Part shown: positions 1 to 6,359 of the stretch, one piece after another
Position numbering within the stretch: position 1 is the stretch's first letter
Layout: each line of letters starts with the position of its first letter
Assembly (NCBI GenBank): GCA_964429575.1
Contig: CAYSCX010000072.1
Coordinates: forward strand, 1 to 8,395
Direction: 5' to 3'
DNA length: 8,395 nt
Source: CAYSCX01 sp964429575
GTDB lineage: Bacteria > Desulfobacterota > Binatia > Binatales > Binataceae
Notes under the pieces: generated by a model
Databases searched by the model: none
Seen by the model: only the letters and a program-made list of their open reading frames with translations
Told to the model about the DNA's origin: nothing
Made by a program: the position numbers and the translations under genes

Positions 1-1130
1 ACCTCGCACGGCGTCGCACTCATCCGCCACGGCATCCCGCAGTGTTTGCGAACGCCGACCTCAGGATGTTCGAGCTCAACGAAGTACTTGCGCGCGTTGA
101 GATTTGGATCTTCGGCCAGATACTTGTTGTCTGCGCACGCGGACGCGGCGACGCCCGCAGCTTGCAGCGACTCCACCACGTCGGCGACACGGCGCGTCGA
201 GGTCCACTCGTTGATGATCGCCTCGAGCACATCCTCGTTGCGCTTGCGATCGGCCAGCGTCATGAAACGCGCGTCGGCGGCAAGTTCGGGTTTCCCAATC
301 GCGCGCGTAAGCCGCAGCCATTGATGGTCGTCCGCACAAACGATCGAGACCCACTGGTCGATCACTACATCAGCGATGCGCTCCGGCAGATCGAGGCACC
401 GGAAGATCCCGTGCGGCGACATGAACGGATCGAGGTTGCCCGATCGCTCCGGCTCGCGGCCGTTCATCGTGTACTCGAGGATGCCCTCGGCCAGGAGTCC
501 CATCGCGCATTCCCATTGGCTCATGTCGATGTACTGGCCTTCGCCGGTCTTGGCGCGGTTGTACAGCGCGGTGAGCACCGCGTAAGCGCCGTGGACGCCG
601 CCGCTGGGGTCGGCGTAGCTGAAGCCCGCGTGCATCGGCGGCCAGCCTTTGTACCCGGTGAGCGAAGAGAGACCCGACAGCGGCACCTGCGCCGGTCCGT
701 AGGCGACGTAATCGTGATATGGCCCGGTGTCGCCGTAGCCCGAGAGCGAAATCATGATGATGTCGCTGCGGAGTTTCTTGCAGTCCTCGAAGCCGAAGCC
801 CAGCCGCTCCATGACGCCCGCGGCAAAGTTGTTGGTCACGATGTCACTGCAGGCGACCAGCTTGCGCGCGACTTCAAGCGCCTCGGGATGCTTGAAATTG
901 AGCGTCAGCGATTTCTTGCCCTGGTTGTATTGATTGAAATAGCCGGAGCGGTTGAGGCCCATCTGATTATCGGGCCACGGCGGGAGCTGGCGCGTGACGC
1001 ACGGGCGCGTGCGCGTCTCGATCCGGATCACTTCCGCGCCGAGATGCGCCAATTGGAGAGTGCAGTACGGTCCCGCCCACACCCAGGTGAAGTCGGCGAC
1101 TCTGATTCCGTCCAGCGGCGCCTTCGCCAT
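1..1130 (-). CDS. CaiB/BaiF class III CoA-transferase, catalytic subunit candidate (3' end cut by window)
   Basis: A class III CoA-transferase moves CoA between acyl groups through an enzyme-bound acyl anhydride; the substrates cannot be told from sequence. The visible 376 residues begin MAKAPLDGIRVADFTWVWAGP, the usual family start (PLxGxRVxDFT), followed by GAEVIRIE (31-38), GYGDTGPY (131-138) and TGEGQYIDMSQWE (195-207). By alignment from memory with formyl-CoA transferase (GDSNSGMH, Asp169), the catalytic Asp is D174 in YADPSGGVH. A short insertion seems to lie around residues 247-257, before the conserved WVSI segment. The family is about 400 residues, so only some 25 C-terminal residues are missing. 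The frame is open throughout. The ATG shares its A with the TGA of the upstream CoA-transferase gene (TGATG at 1128-1132), which indicates translational coupling and fixes the start. Family assignment is firm; function is open. Confidence 0.93.
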   Translation of the reverse strand, partial: MAKAPLDGIRVADFTWVWAGPYCTLQLAHLGAEVIRIETRTRPCVTRQLPPWPDNQMGLNRSGYFNQYNQGKKSLTLNFKHPEALEVARKLVACSDIVTNNFAAGVMERLGFGFEDCKKLRSDIIMISLSGYGDTGPYHDYVAYGPAQVPLSGLSSLTGYKGWPPMHAGFSYADPSGGVHGAYAVLTALYNRAKTGEGQYIDMSQWECAMGLLAEGILEYTMNGREPERSGNLDPFMSPHGIFRCLDLPERIADVVIDQWVSIVCADDHQWLRLTRAIGKPELAADARFMTLADRKRNEDVLEAIINEWTSTRRVADVVESLQAAGVAASACADNKYLAEDPNLNARKYFVELEHPEVGVRKHCGMPWRMSATPCE

Positions 1131-2338
1131 CAGATGACACCCTTGCGCGAGAGTTCGGTGAGCTGCGCCGCCGAGAGCCCGAGACGATTGCCGAAAATTT
1201 CCTGGTTGTGCTGGCCAAGCGTGGGCGCCGGGCGGCGAATCTCCCACGGCGTGCGGCTGTACTTGACCGGCGCGCCCGGATATTTGTGCGTGCCCGCGAC
1301 CGGCTGCGCGATCTCGACAAAAAAGCCGCGCGCCTTCAGATGCTCGTTGCCAAGCAGATCCGCCATCGTAGAGACCGGAGCGAACGGAACCCGGCGCGAC
1401 TGCGCGGTCTGGTAGAGTTCGAGCACCGTGTGCTGACTGACGTACTCCTGGAGCATCGGCTTGAGAGCGTCCCAGTTCGCCGCGCGGTTCAGGCGGTTCG
1501 CAAAGATCTCCCACTCTGCCCACTCGGGATCGCCCATCATGTGGACGAAGTTGCGCCACTGGTGCTCCTCGACGCAGCACACGTAGATGTAGCCGTCCTT
1601 GGCTTCCAGCGTCTCGAGCGGCTGGAGGGGCTTCTGCCCAAGGCGCGTGGCGATCGCCCCGAGGTAGGGCCAGAACTCGAAGGTCATTTCGAGGATTGAG
1701 GCGATGGATTCCTGCACCGACACGTCGACGTGCTGGCCGACGCCATCGCGCAGAGCTGCGATAACTGCGCCCATCGTCGCGGTCGCGCCATGCACGCCGC
1801 CTTGGTATCCCGCCTGTTGTCCGAAGGTCTTGAGCGGTGGCAGCTCTGGATGCTCCGGGCCGCCGCCATTGAGCACGCACACGCCGCCCGCGCACCAAAT
1901 CGTGAGATCTTCAGCCTGGTAGTCTCGATATGGACCGCTCATTCCAAACGGCAGGATCGAAGTCATCACGAGCTTCGAGTTGAGCCTGCGAAGCCGATTG
2001 TAGGAAAGCCCGATTCGATCCATCTGCGGCGGCGCGACGTTATGCACGAAGACGTCGGCGGTCGCGGCGAGCTTTTCGAGAATCGCGAATCCTTCGGGAC
2101 GCGCGACGTCGAGCGTCACGCCGAGCTTGTTGGTGTTGAGGTAGAGAAACAGACCGCTCTTTTCCGGATGCGGAGTGTCCGCGGGAAACGGTCCGCGGGT
2201 GCGCGCGCGGTCGCCGAATTGCGGCCGCTCGATCTTGATGACGTCGGCGCCGGCGTCGGCCATCAGCTTCGCCGCATACGGCGCCGAAACCATCTCGCCG
2301 AGTTCGACGACCTTGAGTCCTTCCAGTGCTCCAGCCAT
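1130..2338 (-). CDS. CaiB/BaiF class III CoA-transferase homologue lacking the catalytic Asp
   Basis: This 402-residue protein has full family length and the standard landmarks: LEGLKVVELGEMVSAPYAA (5-23), GADVIKIERP (30-39), FGMSGPYRDYQAEDL (131-145), GVGQHVDVSVQE (199-210) and a C-terminal PTLGQHNQEI (372-381). The position that should hold the catalytic Asp is Gly177: the segment reads GQQAGYQGGVH (173-183), where active members have D at six residues before the His. It therefore may be unable to form the enzyme anhydride alone and may act as the non-catalytic partner of the Asp-containing gene that overlaps it by one base. Heteromeric class III enzymes such as benzylsuccinate CoA-transferase BbsEF are a precedent for paired genes. 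The start is ATG with only a weak purine stretch (GAAATGAA) in front. It lies 39 bases downstream of the YciI-family gene, probably in one operon. Confidence 0.93.
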   Translation of the reverse strand: MAGALEGLKVVELGEMVSAPYAAKLMADAGADVIKIERPQFGDRARTRGPFPADTPHPEKSGLFLYLNTNKLGVTLDVARPEGFAILEKLAATADVFVHNVAPPQMDRIGLSYNRLRRLNSKLVMTSILPFGMSGPYRDYQAEDLTIWCAGGVCVLNGGGPEHPELPPLKTFGQQAGYQGGVHGATATMGAVIAALRDGVGQHVDVSVQESIASILEMTFEFWPYLGAIATRLGQKPLQPLETLEAKDGYIYVCCVEEHQWRNFVHMMGDPEWAEWEIFANRLNRAANWDALKPMLQEYVSQHTVLELYQTAQSRRVPFAPVSTMADLLGNEHLKARGFFVEIAQPVAGTHKYPGAPVKYSRTPWEIRRPAPTLGQHNQEIFGNRLGLSAAQLTELSRKGVI

Positions 2339-2377
2339 TAGTTCATTTCGAATCGACGAGCCGGCGATCGGCGTTGA

Positions 2378-2668
2378 CTATTCCGGAAACACCCTGCGGA
2401 ACGGCTTGACCTCGACGCGTTCGAACACGCCGCCAGTCACGTAAGGATCGCCTTGCGCGAAAGCGAGCGCTTCGCTCTCACTGTCCATATCGACGATGAG
2501 CAAGCTTCCGCTGCCGTCGGTGAACGGGCCGGCGAGTACGATCTTGCCGCGCTCAAGGTATGGACGCAGATAGGCGAGATGGGTGGGCCGGACGGCCGGC
2601 CTCAGTTCGACGCCTCGCGGCCCGTCATGTCCAATGATTACGAAGAGCACTTCAACAGCCGTCGACAA
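2378..2668 (-). CDS. YciI-family small protein
   Basis: A 96-residue protein of the YciI-related family, a ferredoxin-like fold found alone or fused to other domains, whose biochemical role is mostly unknown. Family landmarks visible are VLFVIIGHDGP (7-17), RPTHLAYL (27-34), LAGPF (45-49) and the DPYVTGGV segment (74-81). H30 and D74 are at the places where the family keeps its conserved His and Asp. No ATG is available near the N-terminus. TTG at 2668 has GGAAA five bases upstream, while GTG at 2650 would give MLFVIIGHDGP, which matches the typical family start better, so the exact start is unsettled. It sits 39 bases before the CoA-transferase pair and probably heads that transcript. A helper role in that pathway is only a guess from position. 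Confidence 0.85.
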   Translation of the reverse strand: MSTAVEVLFVIIGHDGPRGVELRPAVRPTHLAYLRPYLERGKIVLAGPFTDGSGSLLIVDMDSESEALAFAQGDPYVTGGVFERVEVKPFRRVFPE

Positions 2669-2670
2669 TC

Positions 2671-2676
2671 GTTTCC
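2671..2676 (-). promoter_or_regulatory. Possible ribosome binding site for the YciI-family gene
   Basis: On the minus strand the bases read GGAAAC, ending just ahead of the TTG at 2668 with the GGA about five bases from it. This purine stretch favours the TTG start over the GTG at 2650, which has no comparable site. Confidence 0.35.
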
Positions 2677-2689
2677 GACGAGTCCGAGT

Positions 2690-2717
2690 TTCTTAGCACG
2701 CCCAGTCGCAGCGGCAA
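2690..2717 (-). promoter_or_regulatory. Possible extended -10 promoter for YciI/CoA-transferase operon
   Basis: On the minus strand TTGCCG (2712-2717) is followed after 16 bases by TAAGAA (2690-2695), which is preceded by TGC, an extended -10 feature. The spacing would place transcription start about 15 bases before the TTG codon. Match to consensus is only partial, so this is tentative; it lies in the single gap of the minus-strand gene run long enough to hold a promoter. Confidence 0.3.
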
Positions 2718-2753
2718 AAGCGATGTTGCGCGACGCGCACGGTCCGGGAAGCG

Positions 2754-3539
2754 CTACACTGGTGGAATTGCGCCGTAGCCCGAGTAGTAAATGAGGAAGT
2801 AACCGGCGGCGATACTCGCGAGCGCGGCGAACGCCACGACGTCCTTGGGCTTGATCGGATAGTCGATGAAGCTGGTTGGATTTTGCGTGCGTCCGAAGCC
2901 GCGCGCCTCGAGCGCCATCGACATTGAGTTTGCGCGCCTCAGCGCCGCGATGAACACGGGAATCACGAGCGGCACGTAACGCCGAACGCGCTCCATCACG
3001 CCGCCGCGGCTGAAGTCGTAGCCGCGCAGCGTCTGCGCCTCGACCACCGTCATCGCGGAGTCGATGAACAACGGCGCGAGGCGGAACGCGAGAGTGATCG
3101 CGAAGCGCACGCGGTACGGCACGCGCAGGCGGGCGAGGCCGACGTTGAATTCCTCGACCTTCGTAGTTGAGAGGAAAAGCACGGAGGTCGCGAGCAGCTC
3201 CGCCAGCTTGATACCGCGGCCGATGCTGAAGAGCAGCGACGCGCGGCTGACGTGAAGTCCCGGCACGTAAATGATCGGCGCGCCGACGCGGTAGGTGAAC
3301 ATCCAGGTGACGGTCGTGAAGAAGATCATGATCACGAAGAACCAGCGGAGGCGGTAGAAATTAGGCCAGGTGCCGGTCACGGTGATGAGTGCGACCAGCA
3401 GCATGCCGAGCGGCGCGAGCGCGAGCGGCTGGTCAACCCAATAGACCGACCAGAAGAGCACGACGAGCGCGAAGACCTTGGCGGTCGGATGGAGGCGGTG
3501 AACGAAGGTGCCGCGGTCGAGGTACAAGTAGAAAGGCAT
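2754..3539 (-). CDS. ecfT: ECF transporter transmembrane component EcfT
   Basis: This 261-residue membrane protein is the T component that couples ATP hydrolysis by EcfA to movement of the substrate-binding S component. Hydrophobic segments are seen at about 22-54 (two helices), 66-82, 100-125, 146-160, 187-200 and 233-252. The family's two cytoplasmic Arg-Gly coupling motifs are both present: AQTLRG (168-173) and ALEARG (209-214). The N-terminal LYLDRGTFVHRLHPTAK (5-21) matches the common EcfT opening with the conserved HPxxK. Its ATG shares one base with the TGA of the ATPase gene (TGATG at 3537-3541), so it is coupled to it. It is followed by an 85-base gap before the YciI-family gene. Length and motifs are normal, with no sign of decay. 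Confidence 0.94.
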   Translation of the reverse strand: MPFYLYLDRGTFVHRLHPTAKVFALVVLFWSVYWVDQPLALAPLGMLLVALITVTGTWPNFYRLRWFFVIMIFFTTVTWMFTYRVGAPIIYVPGLHVSRASLLFSIGRGIKLAELLATSVLFLSTTKVEEFNVGLARLRVPYRVRFAITLAFRLAPLFIDSAMTVVEAQTLRGYDFSRGGVMERVRRYVPLVIPVFIAALRRANSMSMALEARGFGRTQNPTSFIDYPIKPKDVVAFAALASIAAGYFLIYYSGYGAIPPV

Positions 3540-5284
3540 CAGGTGCGCTCCTGGAGCCAGCCTACGAATTCATCGGGGGTCAGCGCGAGAGTGCCGAAAC
3601 GGCGGCTCAACTGGGTCACCTCGGGAGCGCGAAACGAAGATGACTTGAGCAGCGCCTCATCGGCAAACAGTTCGCGCACCGGGCCGTCGAACAGCACGCG
3701 GCCGGCGCGCATGAGGATGACGCGACGCGCGTACTCGGCGACGAGCCACGGGGTGTGCGTGATCATCACGATCGCGATGCCGGAGCGATTGAGATCGCTG
3801 ACCAGCGCCATCATGCGGCGCTGTTCGCGATAGTCGAGGCCGGTGGTGGGCTCATCGAGGATGAGCAGGCGCGGGCGCAGCGCCAAAACGCTCGCGACGG
3901 CGACTCTTTGGCGCTCACCTTTGCTCAAAAGAAAGGGGTCGCTGTCAACCAAGTGCTCCATCCCAACCGCCTGCAACACCTCGGCGCAGCGGTGCTCGAC
4001 TTCGTCGGCATCGAGGCCGAAATTGCGCGGCCCGAAGGCGACCTCCTCGCCCACGGTGGGGGCGAACAATTGGTGATCGGGATTCTGAAAGACGTAGGCA
4101 GCCTCGCGCGCGGTCTCCGACGCGCGCAGTGTCGCGCGATCGCGGCCCCCGAGCAGCACGCGTCCGCGCCCGGGGGTGAGCAGACCCACGATGTGCTTGG
4201 CGAGCGTGGTCTTGCCGGAGCCGTTCTGGCCGATGATCGCCAGAAATTCGCCGGCGTGAATGCTGAGATTGATCGAGTCGAGGACCGACGGACCTTCGGG
4301 GTACGCGAAGCTGACGTTGTGAACCTCGACCAGAGGAACGCCGGATTGCAGATGCGGCGAATCTTGGGAGGGCGTGGGCGGCGCAGCTCGTTCGAGCGCA
4401 TCGCGAACTTTTGGGAAAGCACGGCGAATCGCCGCCTCGGCATCGTCAACACTTTCCGCGTGGCCACCGATGCCGAGCTTCGCGAGGACCTCATTGATTC
4501 CTGGCGGGCGGACACCGCAATGCTCGAGCGTCTCAAGGCGCGTCATCAGCTCGGCGGGCGTGCCGTCGGCGAGCACCCTGCCGTCGCGCATAAGGAGCAT
4601 GCGGTCGCAACCGCGGAGTTCCTCGGCTTCGTGCTCGATCACGATGAGGCTCAACCCTTGCGCGCGCAGGCTGCGGATCAGATCAAACACCTCGGCGCGA
4701 CCCTCGGGGTCGAGGTCGGTCGTGGGTTCATCGAAAACGATTAGCGAGGGGCGGAGCGCCAGCACCGAGGCGATCGCAAGCCGCTGCTTCTGGCCGCCGG
4801 ATAGCGAAGTAGGATCGCGATGTTCGAAGCCGGCCAGTCCGACCGCTTCGATGGCAGATGCGATGCGCGGGGTCATTTCATCGCGGCTCATCCGCGCCTG
4901 CTCCAGCGCGAAGGCGACCTCGTGGGTGACGTTGGTCGAGAAAAGCTGCGACTCGAAGTCCTGAAAGACCATGCCGACGGAACTTGCGACGTCGGCGACG
5001 CGGAGACCGTCGATGGGACGGCCGAGGATCCGAATCGCGCCGCGCAGCTCGCCGCCTTCGAACTCGGGGACGATGCGGTTGAGGCACTTGGCGAGGGTCG
5101 ATTTGCCGGCGTTCGACGCGCCCATGATGCCGATCATCTGTCCGCGCGCCTGGGAGAAGCGCAATTCGCGCAGCGCCGCTTTCTCACCGCCCTGATAGGT
5201 GAACGAGACGTCTTCGACCCAGACCGCCTCGTCGGCGAGTTCGCGGCCGGGCTGCGCGACGGATGTCGTGCGCGCATCGGTCAT
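3539..5284 (-). CDS. ecfA: ECF transporter ATPase, two ABC domains fused in one chain
   Basis: The 581-residue protein contains both ATPase halves of an ECF importer. Domain 1 (about 22-255): Walker A GASNAGKST (55-63), Q-loop Q108, signature LSGGQ (161-165), Walker B LIVFDEP (181-187), switch H218. Domain 2 (about 318-545): Walker A GQNGSGKTT (352-360), Q-loop Q400, signature LSKGE (453-457), Walker B LLILDEP (473-479), switch H510. The VFQxxxxQLF Q-loop form (106-115 and 398-407) is typical of EcfA/CbiO. A low-complexity linker lies at 275-317. All catalytic residues are kept in both halves, but the second signature departs from LSGGQ. Most ECF systems use separate EcfA and EcfA' genes; fused forms such as YkoD are known. 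One-base overlaps link it to the S gene upstream and ecfT downstream. Confidence 0.94.
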   Translation of the reverse strand: MTDARTTSVAQPGRELADEAVWVEDVSFTYQGGEKAALRELRFSQARGQMIGIMGASNAGKSTLAKCLNRIVPEFEGGELRGAIRILGRPIDGLRVADVASSVGMVFQDFESQLFSTNVTHEVAFALEQARMSRDEMTPRIASAIEAVGLAGFEHRDPTSLSGGQKQRLAIASVLALRPSLIVFDEPTTDLDPEGRAEVFDLIRSLRAQGLSLIVIEHEAEELRGCDRMLLMRDGRVLADGTPAELMTRLETLEHCGVRPPGINEVLAKLGIGGHAESVDDAEAAIRRAFPKVRDALERAAPPTPSQDSPHLQSGVPLVEVHNVSFAYPEGPSVLDSINLSIHAGEFLAIIGQNGSGKTTLAKHIVGLLTPGRGRVLLGGRDRATLRASETAREAAYVFQNPDHQLFAPTVGEEVAFGPRNFGLDADEVEHRCAEVLQAVGMEHLVDSDPFLLSKGERQRVAVASVLALRPRLLILDEPTTGLDYREQRRMMALVSDLNRSGIAIVMITHTPWLVAEYARRVILMRAGRVLFDGPVRELFADEALLKSSSFRAPEVTQLSRRFGTLALTPDEFVGWLQERT

Positions 5285-6072
5285 CAGAGGAGTGCAAGCC
5301 CGATGAGCGCGATGACGATGAGCGGCGTCACGATGATACCAATCGATTTGTCGTAGGGAGGAGCGGCGAGATTGGCGGGCAGAAACTCAGGCGTCCAGTA
5401 GCCGGTCGTGAGGAGGTTTCCGGCGACCCATGCTCCGACGGTACCGACGATCAGCAGGCCCAGCCCCGCGAAGCGCAGCGGCGATGCCGGGCGCTCAATT
5501 TCGGGCATCAGGTCCTGGTACGTCAGGTGGGCCTTTTGTACGCGCGGATAGACTGCGGCGAGGATGAACGGAGCCAGCACCATCGCGGCGAGCATGTTGT
5601 TGAACACGATAGCGTTGGCGAGCACCCAGAACGGAGGGCCGAGCAGGAGCAGGTTGATCCACCATCCCACGATTACGCCGCACAGAGCGCTGGCGAGAAA
5701 GCAGGAGAATACAAACTTCGCGATGATGAGCGGCGAGCGTCCGACCGGGCTTTGGCCGCGGCCGATCACTTCCCACACCTTGTACGGGATGAAACCGTAG
5801 GCGAGGTTCGCGGCGAAGCCGGAGATGTCGCCGGGGCCGAAGCCGCCGAAGAAGTCGCCGATCAGGTTGCCGATCGCCGAACCCCATGCGGCGGCGGGGC
5901 CGAACAGGAACGAGCACACGATCGGAATTGCGTTAGCGGGACGCAGCTCGGTGACGCCGGGGATGAACGGGACGACCTTGAAGGGAATCAGGACCGCGGC
6001 GTACAAGGCGCCCGAGATTGCGCACAACACGACCATGCGCGTGTTGCTCCACATCGCACGGAGTTCATGCAT
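5284..6072 (-). CDS. ECF transporter S component, substrate unknown (QueT-like appearance)
   Basis: A hydrophobic protein of 262 residues from the ATG at 6072, encoded just ahead of the ECF ATPase and overlapping it by one base, so most likely the substrate-binding S component. Hydrophobic stretches lie at about 14-34, 47-68, 82-100, 116-139, 142-175 (two), 201-217 and 244-262. The conserved segment TELRPANAIPIV (41-52) with FGPAAAWGSAIGNLIGDFFG (57-76) resembles the loop and helix of QueT/RibU-type S proteins, but I cannot name the ligand. The last two helices make it longer than the usual 170-220 residue S proteins. Start is uncertain: ATG codons at 6072, 6054 and 6036 are all possible. The one at 6036 has GGAG ten bases before it; a longer reading to 6207 would run through a palindrome and the tatD remnant and is unlikely. 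No riboswitch-like structure was recognised upstream. Confidence 0.82.
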   Translation of the reverse strand: MHELRAMWSNTRMVVLCAISGALYAAVLIPFKVVPFIPGVTELRPANAIPIVCSFLFGPAAAWGSAIGNLIGDFFGGFGPGDISGFAANLAYGFIPYKVWEVIGRGQSPVGRSPLIIAKFVFSCFLASALCGVIVGWWINLLLLGPPFWVLANAIVFNNMLAAMVLAPFILAAVYPRVQKAHLTYQDLMPEIERPASPLRFAGLGLLIVGTVGAWVAGNLLTTGYWTPEFLPANLAAPPYDKSIGIIVTPLIVIALIGLALL

Positions 6073-6090
6073 CGCGGGACGTGCGGGGGA

Positions 6091-6121
6091 GCGGATACGC
6101 GCGCGCGTGGCGCGTATCCGC
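6091..6121. promoter_or_regulatory. Perfect 12-bp inverted repeat upstream of the ECF operon
   Basis: The left arm GCGGATACGCGC (6091-6102) and right arm GCGCGTATCCGC (6110-6121) are exact reverse complements around a seven-base centre. It lies in the short divergent interval between the S component start (6072) and the tatD remnant start (6146). It could be a repressor or activator operator for the ECF operon, or an RNA hairpin in its leader, 18 bases before the start codon. No poly-T tract follows on either side, so an intrinsic terminator is less likely. Confidence 0.6.
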
Positions 6122-6133
6122 CGGGATCGGCGT

Positions 6134-6138
6134 GGAGG
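6134..6138 (+). promoter_or_regulatory. Strong Shine-Dalgarno site for the tatD remnant
   Basis: GGAGG followed by seven bases and TTG (6146). This is the best ribosome binding site in the window and fixes the start of the truncated tatD reading frame, although the gene behind it is incomplete. Confidence 0.7.
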
Positions 6139-6145
6139 AAGGCAG

Positions 6146-6316
6146 TTGATTGATACGCACATCCATCTCGACGCTGACCAGTATGCCGAGCGCTTGGAGC
6201 TGATCAAGCGGGCGCGCGAGGTCGCGGGAGTCGTGGCGATCCTTGCGCCGGGGACCGGCGGCCAGTCGAATGATGCGGTGCTGGCGCTGGCACGGAAATT
6301 TTAGGGCGTCGTGTAG
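6146..6316 (+). pseudogene. tatD: Truncated TatD-family metal-dependent hydrolase (N-terminal remnant)
   Basis: From the TTG at 6146 the frame reads LIDTHIHLDADQYAERLELI, the N-terminus of TatD-family nucleases/deacylases with the metal-binding DTHIHLD motif, then a VVAILAPGTG segment and ALARKF before a TAG at 6302-6304. Full TatD proteins have about 250-260 residues; here there are 52 codons. After the stop the same frame continues GVV and meets a second TAG (6314-6316). Since intact relatives often read KFPGVVYAAVG here, the homology may run on for a few codons, which points to decay or a junction near 6316 rather than a real short protein. No later part of tatD was found up to 7226. The higBA cassette begins within about ten bases of the break. 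The strong ribosome binding site suggests the loss is recent, or that this is an assembly or strain-specific junction. Confidence 0.7.
6198..6221 (+). repeat. 24-base direct repeat, left copy (inside tatD remnant)
   Basis: AGCTGATCAAGCGG, one variable base, then CGCGCGAGG. The same 24 bases with a single difference recur at 7006-7029 in the same orientation, and the higBA cassette lies between them. Both copies are read in the frame giving LIKR(A/S)RE. Confidence 0.6.
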
Positions 6317-6324
6317 CGGCGCGC

Positions 6325-6353
6325 TTTACAGGTGTAACGCCGAATGTTACAGT
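6325..6353 (+). promoter_or_regulatory. Probable sigma70-type promoter of higBA
   Basis: TTTACA (6325-6330) and TACAGT (6348-6353) stand 17 bases apart, four or five of six bases matching each consensus box. Transcription would start close to 6360, which is the GTG start codon of higB itself, so the transcript may be leaderless. The operator palindrome 6333-6351 fills the spacer and overlaps the -10 box, the usual layout for autorepression. Confidence 0.5.
6333..6351. promoter_or_regulatory. Palindromic operator candidate for HigA autoregulation
   Basis: TGTAAC (6333-6338) and GTTACA (6346-6351) form a perfect 6-bp inverted repeat around seven bases. It lies between the -35 and -10 boxes just before higB. 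HigA-type antitoxins repress their own operon by binding such palindromes, and its AT content stands out from the flanks. Confidence 0.6.
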
Positions 6354-6359
6354 GCGCGG

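Noticed and set aside
42..1415. Long open frame of 457 codons on the plus strand
   Set aside because: It is antisense to the two CoA-transferase genes, whose motifs are clear; its Arg/Ala/Val-rich translation has no recognisable domain and is a GC-rich shadow.
2727..2739. 13-base palindrome (TGCGCG/CGCGCA) after ecfT as a terminator
   Set aside because: The usable stem is only five pairs with a three-base loop, and the short T-run lies several bases away; too weak to call.
3755..4744. Plus-strand frame of 329 codons opposite the ATPase
   Set aside because: The minus strand carries a complete double ABC ATPase here; the plus-strand frame has no domain and no start signal.
5263..6153. Plus-strand frame of 296 codons opposite the S component
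   Set aside because: The product is highly charged with no domain, antisense to a clear membrane protein with well-placed helices.
6073..6207. N-terminal extension of the S component to 6207
   Set aside because: The added 45 residues are Arg/Ser-rich, run through the 12-bp palindrome and overlap the tatD start on the other strand; S proteins start just before the first helix.
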